From NCBI RefSeq assembly GCF_016405965.1, contig NZ_JAEFCD010000006.1, positions 62,001-126,000 on the forward strand: a stretch of DNA of 64,000 nucleotides, in the 5' to 3' direction. The position numbers and the translations under genes were made by a program. The notes beneath the pieces are model-generated. The model was given only the letters and a program-made list of their open reading frames with translations. It was not told the DNA's origin and did not search any database. Every line of letters begins with the position of its first letter. The first letter of the stretch is position 1. This stretch comes from Alteromonas sp. IB21 (GTDB taxonomy: Bacteria; Pseudomonadota; Gammaproteobacteria; Enterobacterales; Alteromonadaceae). Positions 55,881 through 64,000 of the stretch are shown here, piece by piece.

Positions 55881-56939
55881 ATGACAATCAGTACCCATCC
55901 TTCTATTAAAAGTTATTTTGATGCTGACGAAAGCCGTAAAGAAGTCCAGCAAGCTTTCTCTCGCGGAGTTACATATGCGGGCCATTCATTAATGGTGCCC
56001 GAGAAGTTTAGCTACCAAGTATTGCCCCATTTTAACGACCGTTATGCCCTGTTTAATCAGGGCGAGAGCTATGAACTTATATCTAACGTTTGTTTACACC
56101 GACAGGCCAAACTGCTTGAAGGAAGTGGACGAACCCGAAATATCGTATGCAAATTGCACTGTTGGGGTTATGACAACACAGGGCTGTTAAAAGGCACGCC
56201 TCACTTTAAGGATGCTCCTAATGGACAGTTAAAAAAAGAATCACTAACAACATGGAACGGCCTGTTGTTTCGCGGCCGTGCTCCTCAACTAGATCTGACT
56301 TCACTCGGACTAGACGAGTACCTAGACTTTACTGGTTATTTCTATGCAGGCTCTGAAACAGCTGAATACAAATTCAATTGGAAGACCTTTGTAGAAATAT
56401 ACCTTGAAAATTATCATGTTTATTCAATGCACCCTGGGCTACGCCAATTTGTAAAAGCAGATGACTTAGAATGGTCGTTTGGTGAGGACTTCTCAATACA
56501 AAAAGTAGGGCTGGGTCGCGAGCTTACGAAACGTACTACCGATAATTATCGCGAATTCCAAGATGCTCTTTTGAGCCGCTATGGTCAGGCGCTTCCGAAG
56601 TATGGCGCAATTTGGTGCTTTTTATATCCTAATATCATGATTGAATGGTACCCAGATATTATTGTAGTCAGCACCATCTATCCCAAGGGCGCAGATGCTT
56701 GTATAAACCACGTAGAGTTTTATTACCCCAAAGCACTGCATGAATCCATGCCACACTACTTTATTGCAGAAAAGCGCGCTTACATGGAAACAGCAGAAGA
56801 AGACGAGGAAGCCTGCCTTTTGTTAGAAAAAGGACGGCGGGCATTGTTTTCTACAGGTGAGGAAGAACACGGCCCTATTGAGCCTTTCTTAGAAGCTGGG
56901 GTAGCGCACTTCTACGACTGGTTGGCCCGCACTGAGTAA
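55881..56939 (+). CDS. Rieske-type aromatic-ring-hydroxylating dioxygenase, alpha-subunit-like
   Basis: A 352-residue Rieske oxygenase. The 2Fe-2S ligands are Cys71-x-His73 (CLHRQ) and Cys90-x-x-His93 (CKLHCWGYD). The mononuclear iron site is suggested by VEIYLENYHVYSMHPGLRQF (about 169-188; two His) with a later Asp. No beta subunit, ferredoxin or reductase gene is adjacent, so partners must be elsewhere. The substrate is unknown; many relatives act on quaternary amines or choline-like compounds. It is divergent from the CDF gene. Confidence 0.85.
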   Translation: MTISTHPSIKSYFDADESRKEVQQAFSRGVTYAGHSLMVPEKFSYQVLPHFNDRYALFNQGESYELISNVCLHRQAKLLEGSGRTRNIVCKLHCWGYDNTGLLKGTPHFKDAPNGQLKKESLTTWNGLLFRGRAPQLDLTSLGLDEYLDFTGYFYAGSETAEYKFNWKTFVEIYLENYHVYSMHPGLRQFVKADDLEWSFGEDFSIQKVGLGRELTKRTTDNYREFQDALLSRYGQALPKYGAIWCFLYPNIMIEWYPDIIVVSTIYPKGADACINHVEFYYPKALHESMPHYFIAEKRAYMETAEEDEEACLLLEKGRRALFSTGEEEHGPIEPFLEAGVAHFYDWLARTE

Positions 56940-57180
56940 TAGTCAGGGTAATTGAGGATGAGTTGAACAAGGTTGTTCACTTTTTGTTAACGATATCGAG
57001 TAACTTTTTCAGAAATCCCTATATTTATCACAATAACCGCAAGCGCTAAGACGACACCAAAAAACATATCCACATGAATTACATATGATTTTCGAGAATG
57101 GCATGTACTGTGAATCACTCATATAGAATTCTCTCCTCCGTTTTAGAGCAGTATGGAGGCCATAAACCAAGGAGTAAGAT

Positions 57181-57825
57181 ATGAAAAAGTTAACAATTGC
57201 AACGCTTATCAGTGCAGCGCTTTCTACTACAGCATTTGCTGGTGATGAAGTAGAAAAAATCGAAACAACATTCGCGAATCTGGATAAAGATGGCAGTGGG
57301 TATGTTTCGCAAGAAGAAGCTAAAGATAGCGATATTTTGCCGCACTTTACGCGAATTGATAAGAATGCAGACGCGCAACTTTCAATGAAGGAATTTAACG
57401 CCCATATCGAGAGATATCCTCTGCATTTCGACGGTGATGTGGTTTCTTCAGCACGTTCGGAACAAGAAAGCATCCATGAAGAAGGAACAATGGAAACTTA
57501 TGTAGCGGTTGATAGTGAAATTGAGAAACAAGTGAGCTCGGTGCAGGACAAGAAAATGACGCATGAACTGCAGGCTACCACTGAGCCAGAAGTAAATGAG
57601 AAAGTCATTGAAAAGGAAATTGATGTAAAGGCAGAACAGACAGTGGTTGCCGAGAGTAAATTCGAAATGATGGACTCAAATAACGACGGTGAACTTACCA
57701 AAGCTGAAGCGTCGCGAAGTGGCGTAACCCGTGACTTTGATGACATTGATGCTAACGGTGATGAACTCATCACGCGTATAGAATATACTCAATATCAAAG
57801 CATGAAAAATGATTCTGAAGAGTAA
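57181..57825 (+). CDS. Exported EF-hand calcium-binding protein
   Basis: A 214-residue protein with a signal peptide (cleavage after AFA, residue 20). It has four EF-hand loops: Asp35-Glu46 (DKDGSGYVSQEE), Asp60-Glu71, and two near the C-terminus (DSNNDGELTKAE and DANGDELITRIE). Loops 2 and 4 lack the usual central Gly, so they may bind weakly. A linker rich in Glu, Lys and Val separates the two pairs. AAGGAG lies about six bases before the ATG. It has its own terminator. Confidence 0.9.
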   Translation: MKKLTIATLISAALSTTAFAGDEVEKIETTFANLDKDGSGYVSQEEAKDSDILPHFTRIDKNADAQLSMKEFNAHIERYPLHFDGDVVSSARSEQESIHEEGTMETYVAVDSEIEKQVSSVQDKKMTHELQATTEPEVNEKVIEKEIDVKAEQTVVAESKFEMMDSNNDGELTKAEASRSGVTRDFDDIDANGDELITRIEYTQYQSMKNDSEE

Positions 57826-57836
57826 TTCTAATAGGT

Positions 57837-57862
57837 AAAAAAGCCGCATCTGCGGCTTTTTT
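57837..57862 (+). terminator. Rho-independent terminator after the EF-hand gene
   Basis: AAAAAAGCCGCA, loop TC, TGCGGCTTTTTT: a perfect GC-rich stem flanked by A and T runs, 12 bases past the stop codon. It could act in both directions. Confidence 0.88.
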
Positions 57863-57973
57863 CACTTACAAGACCTGTTACCTGAAGTGAGTATTCGAAC
57901 CCGTGAGTGAATATCACAGCATTGGCAGCAAGCGGATTACTGCGCTTCACCGTGAATTTTTAAGGAATCAATC

Positions 57974-58585
57974 ATGTTAACTTCTACAAGCATAAAAAGC
58001 TTACTGGCATTTAAAACCCTAACGAAAATAAACAGGAGACGGGATACATCGACTTCTAGTAAAGGAAGCTTAATTACTTCCGATACACTTAGCAAAGCGA
58101 CTACTCCACCTTCCGTCGCGGCAATTACTGGCGCGGCTTATACGCTTTCAACATTTTCAAACACCCCTAAACTACAGCGGTTTCTTCTTAAGTCCACGTT
58201 ATCAGCGTCAGTTGCAGGCTTATTGAATGCGGGCCTTAAACGACTAATTGGTCGGAAGCGCCCCCGGGCAGAATCAGGGCCGGCATTTAAGGGGCCAGCG
58301 TTGAAAGACGAATACAACGCCATGCCGTCGGGCCACGCCAGTGCAATAGCGGCTGTGGCAGGCTCTATACCCCGATCTTCAGGCCCTTTGCTATTAGCAT
58401 CTGCGGCTGGGCTTGCAGCTACCGCAATAATTGGAAAGTCTAGAACTAAGCGAGATGCCCACCACCTCTCCGATGTGCTAGTGGGTAGCTGTTTGGGGTT
58501 TGGTGTTGCCTATGCGGTTTCTAAGTTAGAAAAACCCGTAATTTCTGAAACTAAGCAGATAGTTAAAAATCGCCCCCACATTTAA
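57974..58585 (+). CDS. PAP2-family phosphatase
   Basis: A 203-residue protein. The phosphatase motifs are all present: KRLIGRKRPR (KxxxxxxRP, about residues 88-97), MPSGHAS (PSGH, about 117-120) and SRTKRDAHHLSDV (SRxxxxxHxxxD). Several hydrophobic segments suggest an inner-membrane protein with the site near the surface. It should remove phosphate from a lipid or isoprenoid phosphate. The N-terminal 45 residues are Ser/Thr-rich and variable. AAGGAA lies before the ATG. Confidence 0.85.
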   Translation: MLTSTSIKSLLAFKTLTKINRRRDTSTSSKGSLITSDTLSKATTPPSVAAITGAAYTLSTFSNTPKLQRFLLKSTLSASVAGLLNAGLKRLIGRKRPRAESGPAFKGPALKDEYNAMPSGHASAIAAVAGSIPRSSGPLLLASAAGLAATAIIGKSRTKRDAHHLSDVLVGSCLGFGVAYAVSKLEKPVISETKQIVKNRPHI

Positions 58586-58617
58586 AAACGTTACACAGGG
58601 CAAACGTTCAATTTTGA

Positions 58618-58644
58618 GGGCTAACATGTCGTTAGCCCCTTCTA
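58618..58644 (+). terminator. Probable terminator after the PAP2 gene
   Basis: GGGCTAAC (58618-58625) pairs with GTTAGCCC (58631-58638), with a five-base loop, followed by CTTCTATT. The T-run is weak. Confidence 0.55.
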
Positions 58645-58835
58645 TTCGTTTAAACCTGCGTGCCTCACCCCAGCGGTAAAAAAGTCAAATTCGATCCATT
58701 TTCCTTATACCCACAGGGCATTACGTGAGTTGTAAAATAGCACTTGAAAGATACGAGTTCATGCGTCAATACTTAGCTAGCGCAGAGTTTGGCATGCGAG
58801 ACTTGCCCTTATTTCCGTCTGATACAGGAAACGTT

Positions 58836-59237
58836 ATGACTAATTATGTTGGTTCTTGCCTATGTGGTGCAGTAACTTTTGAGATTGAAGCTGAATTCGA
58901 GAGTTTCTATTTGTGTCACTGTAAGCATTGTCAAAAAGACACAGGTTCCGCTTTTGCTGCTAACCTTTTTTCTCAGACGGGCAAGCTAACCTGGTGTTCA
59001 GGTGAAGATAACATCTCGTCTTTCACACTTGCCGGAAGCCAACACCAAAAAAGCTTCTGTCAGGATTGCGGGACGGCGCTGCCAAACAATCCCCCCTCAG
59101 GAATGCTAGTTGTACCGGCAGGGTGCCTGGACACTGATGTAGCAGTAATACCTACTGCTCATATTTTTGTGGCCAGTAGAGCTTCGTGGGAGAGTAATTT
59201 AGTAACCATAAGAAAACTTAAAGGTTTGCCTGAGTAG
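58836..59237 (+). CDS. GFA-family zinc protein
   Basis: A 133-residue protein with the cysteine layout of the GFA (glutathione-dependent formaldehyde-activating-like) fold: Cys8-x-Cys10, Cys27-x-Cys29-x-x-Cys32 and Cys75-x-x-Cys78, binding zinc. Most family members are not proven formaldehyde enzymes, so the chemistry is open. ATG at 58836 has AGGAA about six bases upstream and fits the family N-terminus (YVGSCLCGAV); a GTG at 58725 would add 37 unlikely residues. Confidence 0.85.
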   Translation: MTNYVGSCLCGAVTFEIEAEFESFYLCHCKHCQKDTGSAFAANLFSQTGKLTWCSGEDNISSFTLAGSQHQKSFCQDCGTALPNNPPSGMLVVPAGCLDTDVAVIPTAHIFVASRASWESNLVTIRKLKGLPE

Positions 59238-59313
59238 CAAAGCATGTTTGAAAATAAATTTTTCCCTAGAATACTAAGTTACGTTCTGCCCCGCCGTTTT
59301 ATTAATCTTAATT

Positions 59314-59535
59314 TTAATCGCTTACCGGAACAGACTCTATAATGCCCACCATTTCAGCATTCCCGCTCAGTCTTGCAAGATCAATTAGGTAATCTTTTTC
59401 AAGCTTATCAAGCGCTTTTCCCTCTAATCGCGCCTTTACTTCCTCAGTATCACCATTGGCGATCGAGGTTTTAACGGCAGCAAAATTACCCAAAGAGCGA
59501 TCGGTTGTTTTTTCATTTGATTCTTTAGAAGCCAT
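59314..59535 (-). CDS. Small hypothetical protein (73 aa)
   Basis: A small charged protein. LGNFAAVKTSIANGDTEEVKARLEGKALDKLEKDYLIDLARLSGNAEMVGIIE looks like two helix pairs, similar in rhythm to a single ankyrin-type unit, but it is too short to be sure. AAGGA eight to nine bases upstream of the ATG supports translation. No neighbours on the same strand within 200 bases. Function unknown. Confidence 0.6.
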   Translation of the reverse strand: MASKESNEKTTDRSLGNFAAVKTSIANGDTEEVKARLEGKALDKLEKDYLIDLARLSGNAEMVGIIESVPVSD

Positions 59536-59736
59536 ACGGTGTCCTTAGTATGTGTTCGGGCGTAAGATAGCATGAAGAACTTTCATCTACGTTTTGTAGT
59601 TGAGCAAGACTCATATCGATCAGTGTATTTCGATTAATGCTGTCTTCATTTGAATGATTCAAAGCGCTAAAAGACGTCACCAACACCACGTTCATCTCCT
59701 ACCACCTAAACCGTAGCCGATAGATAGCCAGCCCTA

Positions 59737-61041
59737 TTAGGCCACCCAAATTTGAAATTCCCATGGCCCAAGCTTGGTAGATGAGTCAACATTAAAAATG
59801 ATACGTTCACCAGATTCCCAATGTGCATACTCACCTTCAAACAAAGGTTCTGCGAACATAACGTCTACTTGCTCGCGAGAAAAATTGATGATTACAAACA
59901 CTTTTTCGTCTTCGTTATGGCGTACAAAGCTAAACACTTTACCCATATTGGAGTTTGGAACTTGAATCATTCTTTTTCCAAACTCTCCGTTCCCTAATAC
60001 CGCTTTAGATTTTTTAAGCGCTATCAGTTTGCGGTACAACGCTCCGATCTCATGCTCTTGCCAATCGATTGGGTCTCGCTCAAAAAAGGCTAGCCGCTTC
60101 GTTTCACCCGCTTCCTGCCCGTTGTGTATCAAAGGCATGCCCTCGCCTACTACAGACAGGGCAATACATGCCTCGAGCGCATCACCGAACTGCTCACGGT
60201 GTGTGCCATCCCACGCGTTTTTATCGTGATTGCTAACAAACGTCATTCTATAAGCGGAATGCGGCCAGCTTCTCTCGTTCCACGAATAGTACTTACGCAG
60301 CCTATCAAGTGAGCATCGACCATGCGCCAGTTCATGAAGCGTTTCGTTCCAACTCCACGCATACGTCATATTGAAGGCATTTTCATGTAAATCGCGATTT
60401 TCCCATTCAGCCAACATAAATAAAGGTTTAATGGCTTTTAATTCCCTTACCGCTTGCTGCCAAAAATCATTGGGCACATAGCCCGCGACGTCACAACGAA
60501 AGCCGTCAATATCAAAGGTCTCGACCCAGTAGCATAGGGCCTCAATCATGTATTTTCGTAAACCGACTTGCTCATAATCAAACTCAATAATGTCACTCCA
60601 ATCCCACCAGGGAGAAGGACGGAAGTCTCCTTTATAATCTCTGGCGTACCATTGTGGGTACTTTTCAACCAACGAATTATCCCACGCGCTGTGATTTGGC
60701 ACCCAGTCGATAATTATCTTTAACGACAATCGATGTGCTTCATCTACCAGTGCTTTAAAATCCTCTTGGGTTCCGAATTCTGGATTTACTGCTAAATAGT
60801 CTTTGACCGCATAGGGGCTTCCCAGCTCTCCTTTGCGATTTTTTTCACCAATAGGATGTATAGGCATTAACCAGACAATATCTGCACCAAGAGACTTTAT
60901 GTGAGCTAGCCCTTCTTTTACCCCTTCGAAATTTCCTTTTTTCGAAAACTGCCGCGTATTCACTTGATAGATGACAGCATGAGAAGACCATTGTGGCTGC
61001 AAAACGTTGTAGCGTTGCTGAGGTTCAGGATTGATATCCAT
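59737..61041 (-). CDS. GH13 alpha-amylase-family glycoside hydrolase
   Basis: A 434-residue enzyme. (beta/alpha)8 barrel motifs: IIIDWVPNHSAWD (region I), DGFRCDVAG (region II, nucleophile Asp184), MLAEWENRD (region III, acid Glu212) and FVSNHDKNAWDG (region IV, Asp273). It lacks a signal peptide, so it is cytoplasmic and acts on maltodextrins or related glucans. A short beta-sandwich closes the C-terminus. AAGGAAAG lies before the ATG. No transporter or other glycogen gene is adjacent. Confidence 0.88.
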   Translation of the reverse strand: MDINPEPQQRYNVLQPQWSSHAVIYQVNTRQFSKKGNFEGVKEGLAHIKSLGADIVWLMPIHPIGEKNRKGELGSPYAVKDYLAVNPEFGTQEDFKALVDEAHRLSLKIIIDWVPNHSAWDNSLVEKYPQWYARDYKGDFRPSPWWDWSDIIEFDYEQVGLRKYMIEALCYWVETFDIDGFRCDVAGYVPNDFWQQAVRELKAIKPLFMLAEWENRDLHENAFNMTYAWSWNETLHELAHGRCSLDRLRKYYSWNERSWPHSAYRMTFVSNHDKNAWDGTHREQFGDALEACIALSVVGEGMPLIHNGQEAGETKRLAFFERDPIDWQEHEIGALYRKLIALKKSKAVLGNGEFGKRMIQVPNSNMGKVFSFVRHNEDEKVFVIINFSREQVDVMFAEPLFEGEYAHWESGERIIFNVDSSTKLGPWEFQIWVA

Positions 61042-61143
61042 ATTATCTTTCCTTATTCATACTAAATGAATGACTGAGTGTGCGCCTGGAACAATTGTTA
61101 GTTTTTAACCTGTCGGTCATTTAAATACAATTGATTGAACGGC

Positions 61144-62055
61144 TTAAAAAATAGGTAAACTCGTCATACCTAAAATTAGTACCCACATCCCGAAAAAAAG
61201 TTTTAATCGCTGTACAGAGAATGCCAAAACCACGTATTTGGCTATCATTCCACCCACGATGGCCCCCGCACCGGCAAACAAGACCACCTGCCACACGACA
61301 GCGTCGCTAGCAAACACGTGATAAGGCAAGGATGACCATACCGTAAAGGCGGATAAAATAACGGCGATAGCAATTGACATAGTTACGTTAAAGCCGCGAA
61401 TAATCAGGTATACGGCAACAAGCTCCCCCACTCCTACCGACAACCATGCGGTAATAATCCCACCAACAAAGCCGATAAATGGCAGCAATACTAAGTCTTT
61501 TGTGGAGAGATCTTTTTCGAAATGTGTACGTTTCATCAGTGGAATAGAAGCGAAAATCGCTATTGCTAATAAGATGGAAAAGCTTCCAAAAGCGATATGC
61601 AGGTTGTTAGCCCCTCCCCAAAACTGCTCAAGTAATCGCGTACTTTGTGAAGAATATTGAGCGAACCCTATTCCACAAATCGACGCAGGAACCGACAGCA
61701 TTAATGCGCTTGGTAGCGCTTTCCAATAATCGTCATGGCGGTGTTGCCGTCTAAAATAGGTGGCCCAGGTCAGCGCTCCTGCCGTCATACCGCAGCACTG
61801 AATGGCAAAACTCGTCGCCACCACGCTTTGTGGCGAAAACATTAAGTAATTAAAAAAAGGCACAAAGACAACGCCACCACCAGCGCCAGTAGCATTCGCA
61901 AAAATAGCGCCAACTACTCCAAGCCCACTGAACAGGCCATAGTTTTTAATGAGTTCTAGAGTAGAAGGCTGGGCGAGCAATAAGATTATCCAAGCACACA
62001 ACAACGTGCCAAGCAGTAATTTCTTGCCGGGGTTTCGCTTGATAAAAGAAGTCAC
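61144..62055 (-). CDS. TSUP-family permease (TauE/SafE)
   Basis: A 303-residue membrane protein with about eight hydrophobic segments. GVVGAIFANATGAGGGVVFVPFFNYL near the N-terminus and FVGGIITAWLSVGVGELVAVYLIIRG in the second half are the two half-repeats of the TSUP fold. Members export sulfite or sulfonates and related anions. A GTG at 62055 with AAGGA about six bases upstream is preferred to the ATG at 62103, which would add 16 residues. It is divergent from the DUF2244 gene. Confidence 0.82.
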   Translation of the reverse strand: MTSFIKRNPGKKLLLGTLLCAWIILLLAQPSTLELIKNYGLFSGLGVVGAIFANATGAGGGVVFVPFFNYLMFSPQSVVATSFAIQCCGMTAGALTWATYFRRQHRHDDYWKALPSALMLSVPASICGIGFAQYSSQSTRLLEQFWGGANNLHIAFGSFSILLAIAIFASIPLMKRTHFEKDLSTKDLVLLPFIGFVGGIITAWLSVGVGELVAVYLIIRGFNVTMSIAIAVILSAFTVWSSLPYHVFASDAVVWQVVLFAGAGAIVGGMIAKYVVLAFSVQRLKLFFGMWVLILGMTSLPIF

Positions 62056-62203
62056 AATGGTCCTTAAAAAATACGACAATATTTGGTTACAAGCTAAATG
62101 CACTACATAGCAAATCGCATTTGTACAAATTTCAAACTATTGTTGTCACATCGCGTATAAGCTTTTACTTACACAATTATCGTATACAGCATTTTGTAAA
62201 AAC

Positions 62204-62686
62204 ATGGTTGAAGTATCTACATTTGAGCAGCAGGTGCAACTGCACCTTTCGCCAAATCGCTCAGCAACATGGCAACAAACGAAATTTCTTATGGCTAGCT
62301 TTGGGCTGTTTATCAGCTCAATTGCGATCGCGTGGGCATTTGCGGGCGCATGGGTTATTTTACCATTTGCTGGAATAGAAGTAGGACTACTCACACTCAT
62401 TATGTATTTGGTTTCAAAAGCCACCTACCAATGGCAAACGGTGCTGATTTCCCCTCAAACTATTTTTGTACAATGTTCAAATGGCGCCCATTTGCGTTTT
62501 CCTCGCCACGACACGTCTCTTTATTTTTTTGAAGATACCGAAAAAAAGCGCCTTCCCCGATTGGTCCTGCAAACCCACCTTCAACAGTTTGAGCTTGGTG
62601 CGTTTTTAAACGCGGATGATAAGCAGCGCGTACACGATAGCTTAAAGACAACGGGGATAATGATATGTACGAACAAGTGGTGGTAA
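62204..62686 (+). CDS. DUF2244 membrane protein
   Basis: A 160-residue protein. Two close membrane helices (about residues 28-46 and 50-69) are followed by a cytoplasmic beta-rich domain (TYQWQTVLISPQTIFVQ), the DUF2244 layout: LHLSPNRSATWQQTKFLMASFGLF at the start. The function is unknown; relatives often sit next to cytochrome oxidase genes, which are not seen here. It is divergent from the permease. Confidence 0.82.
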   Translation: MVEVSTFEQQVQLHLSPNRSATWQQTKFLMASFGLFISSIAIAWAFAGAWVILPFAGIEVGLLTLIMYLVSKATYQWQTVLISPQTIFVQCSNGAHLRFPRHDTSLYFFEDTEKKRLPRLVLQTHLQQFELGAFLNADDKQRVHDSLKTTGIMICTNKWW

Positions 62687-62831
62687 TTAGTTCTAACACT
62701 ACAGGAACTAAAATGCTTGACGTCTCTCGCGGCGTGACTATGACACAAAATTAATGATCATAGTACGGGGTTTCAACTAATTAGTATAAGGCAGCCGAAA
62801 TTATTAACGGCGACATCACAAGGATACTTTT

Positions 62832-63077
62832 ATGAATTTATATATAGAGTCATTGGAAGGCGGTAACTATTTAGCTTCAACAGGCATGGGAAGTGCTCGT
62901 ACTCTAGTTCGTAACAATAAGTCTGAACCAAAGACGTTTCATTGTCTGAATGAAATAAGAGAACACTTCCACTCGAAAACTTTCGATAAAGTATGGCTTA
63001 GACAGAGCACGCCTTATGAAGAGATGGTGGGACAAACCGATCATCCAGGGCCATTGGAACTTGAAATTGAGTGGTAA
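62832..63077 (+). CDS. DUF6482-like small protein
   Basis: An 81-residue cytoplasmic protein that reads like the DUF6482 family: MNLYIESLEGGNYLAS at the start, a central KTFHCLNEIREHF and a late LRQSTPYEEMVG. AAGGA lies eight bases before the ATG, supporting expression. Function unknown. Single gene. Confidence 0.72.
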   Translation: MNLYIESLEGGNYLASTGMGSARTLVRNNKSEPKTFHCLNEIREHFHSKTFDKVWLRQSTPYEEMVGQTDHPGPLELEIEW

Positions 63078-63239
63078 AGTGCAAATAGCGAACAATTTGA
63101 CAGCACTTTGTACTGATTAGCACGTTTTTTGCGTACTGCATAACTAACGTAGAAGAAGCGTGTTTGTTATTGGGTTTGACTCGATGGAAACCGTTATTTT
63201 CTAATCGCTGTGAAGTACCTACATGCTAAGGAGAACTGC

Positions 63240-63812
63240 ATGAATATTAGTAAGTTAACTGTCAAATCACTACTATTTTCCGCCATCATGACGCTAACCG
63301 CGTGCGCTTCAATGGGTAGCGGCACTGTCGCCGAAAAACAACAGGCCATCCTAGACATGCAGGAAAACGCGCTTACTCGCTTATACACCGAGAAACCGGA
63401 TACACGCTCTCAGATCAGAGATGCTGCGGGTTACGCCGTGTTTACCAACGCCAATATCAATGTTTTCTTTGTTGCCGCAGGCACAGGCTATGGTGTTGTG
63501 AACAATAACGTCACTGGCACTAAAACCTACATGAATATGGCAGAAGGTGGCGTTGGACTAGGATTAGGCGCAAAAGATTATCGAATTGTAATGGTATTCC
63601 ACACGCAAAAAGCAATGAACTACTTCATTGATAACGGATGGACAGTAGGCGGAAATGCAGACGTAGCTGCAAAAGCGGGTAACAAGGGCGCATCTGCAGA
63701 AGGTGAAGGTTACCTTGGTAACGTAACCGTTTACACCATGACGGAAAGCGGTCTTACATTACAAGCTACGGTAAAAGGCACCAAATTCTGGGTAGATAAA
63801 GAATTAAACTAA
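63240..63812 (+). CDS. SYLF/Ysc84-domain lipoprotein
   Basis: A 190-residue protein. The lipoprotein signal ends TLTAC (Cys22). The SYLF domain follows: GYAVFTNANINVFFVAAGTGYGVV, then GGVGLGLGAKDYRIVMVFHTQKAMNYFIDNGWTVGGNADVAAK. SYLF domains bind phosphoinositides in eukaryotes; the bacterial lipoprotein role is unknown and likely periplasmic. AAGGAG about six bases before ATG 63240 fixes the start; an upstream in-frame ATG at 63210 is rejected. Confidence 0.88.
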   Translation: MNISKLTVKSLLFSAIMTLTACASMGSGTVAEKQQAILDMQENALTRLYTEKPDTRSQIRDAAGYAVFTNANINVFFVAAGTGYGVVNNNVTGTKTYMNMAEGGVGLGLGAKDYRIVMVFHTQKAMNYFIDNGWTVGGNADVAAKAGNKGASAEGEGYLGNVTVYTMTESGLTLQATVKGTKFWVDKELN

Positions 63813-63865
63813 TCTTTCGAGTTTTTCGCCTTTATCTTGCTGATTTACAGCAAATCCAGACAATG

Positions 63866-63896
63866 AGCGCCTCCTGAATACAAGAGGCGCTTTTTT
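63866..63896 (+). terminator. Rho-independent terminator after the SYLF gene
   Basis: AGCGCCTC (63866-63873) pairs with GAGGCGCT (63884-63891), then TTTTTT. It lies 54 bases beyond the stop codon. Confidence 0.85.
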
Positions 63897-63899
63897 ATA

Positions 63900-64000
63900 T
63901 TAATGTTTTTGATTTTCCTCAATACGCATCCACTGGGCTCGCGTGCAATTTTCTAGCAAGTCAAAAGCTTCAAACACCACCTCTTGACCTTGCACAAAGG
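63900..64000 (-). CDS. C-terminal end of a gene cut by the right edge
   Basis: On the minus strand one frame is open from the window edge to a TAA at 63900-63902, reading ...FEAFDLLENCTRAQWMRIEENQKH. The other two minus frames stop early. About 32 residues are visible, too few to name a family. It is convergent with the SYLF gene. Confidence 0.5.
   Translation of the reverse strand, partial: FVQGQEVVFEAFDLLENCTRAQWMRIEENQKH

Noticed and set aside
57009..57473. 154-codon frame on the minus strand
   Set aside because: It overlaps the EF-hand gene, which has a signal peptide, ribosome site, recognisable loops and a terminator.

Overview
The window looks like chromosome from a marine gammaproteobacterium of the order Alteromonadales, most like Alteromonas. 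This rests on gene content and order: fadR/nhaB/dsbB; ycgN-ycgM-mltB-ycgL-rnd-fadD; alpha/beta hydrolase-slp-tsaB-yoaA; and yfcL near epmC (yfcM) are backbone neighbourhoods of that group and its enterobacterial relatives. Base composition is even and moderate. I see no rRNA, tRNA, CRISPR array, insertion sequence or prophage. The assignment comes from reading the sequence, not from a database search.

Layout. 0-6 kb: two small secreted proteins, a relic of a zinc-type dehydrogenase, a ModF-like twin ATPase, and a COG0523 metallochaperone with a DUF1826 partner behind a clear Zur operator. 6-14 kb: a GlxA-type regulator divergent from a cysteine hydrolase, a second isochorismatase-fold enzyme, an AtoE transporter and a 1409-residue hybrid sensor kinase. 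14-20 kb: AhpD-like protein, YfcL, an ATP-NAD kinase relative with EpmC, then a three-gene run (unknown protein, thioesterase, membrane-anchored retropepsin) and a HopJ-family protein. 20-26 kb: fadH, a crotonase with a divergent TetR regulator, and a GMC oxidoreductase.

25.6-35 kb is the most distinctive stretch. It holds a YceB-like putative lipid-binding protein, a wax ester synthase/DGAT behind its own TetR regulator, a DUF445 membrane protein, a patatin of the DUF3336 type (the type found in triacylglycerol lipases), a degenerate HD-GYP protein, and two granule-coat (phasin-like) proteins. Together they could form a storage-lipid make/coat/break module. No PHA synthase is visible in the window.

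35-54 kb: oligopeptidase B lipoprotein, fadR, nhaB-dsbB-acetyltransferase, an outer-membrane porin, then the conserved ycgN-to-yoaA block. 54-64 kb: a diffusion-facilitator transporter with an altered metal site, an orphan Rieske oxygenase, an EF-hand protein, a PAP2 phosphatase, a GFA protein, a GH13 amylase, a TSUP permease, DUF2244 and DUF6482 proteins and a SYLF lipoprotein. A gene runs off the right edge.

Fatty-acid metabolism is the unifying theme. fadR, fadD, fadH, a crotonase, the GMC oxidoreductase, AtoE and the wax ester synthase are all here. FadR-like boxes can be read upstream of fadD, fadR and the GMC oxidoreductase gene. Two strong palindromes lie between the crotonase and fadH, and a tandem operator lies between the crotonase and its TetR gene.
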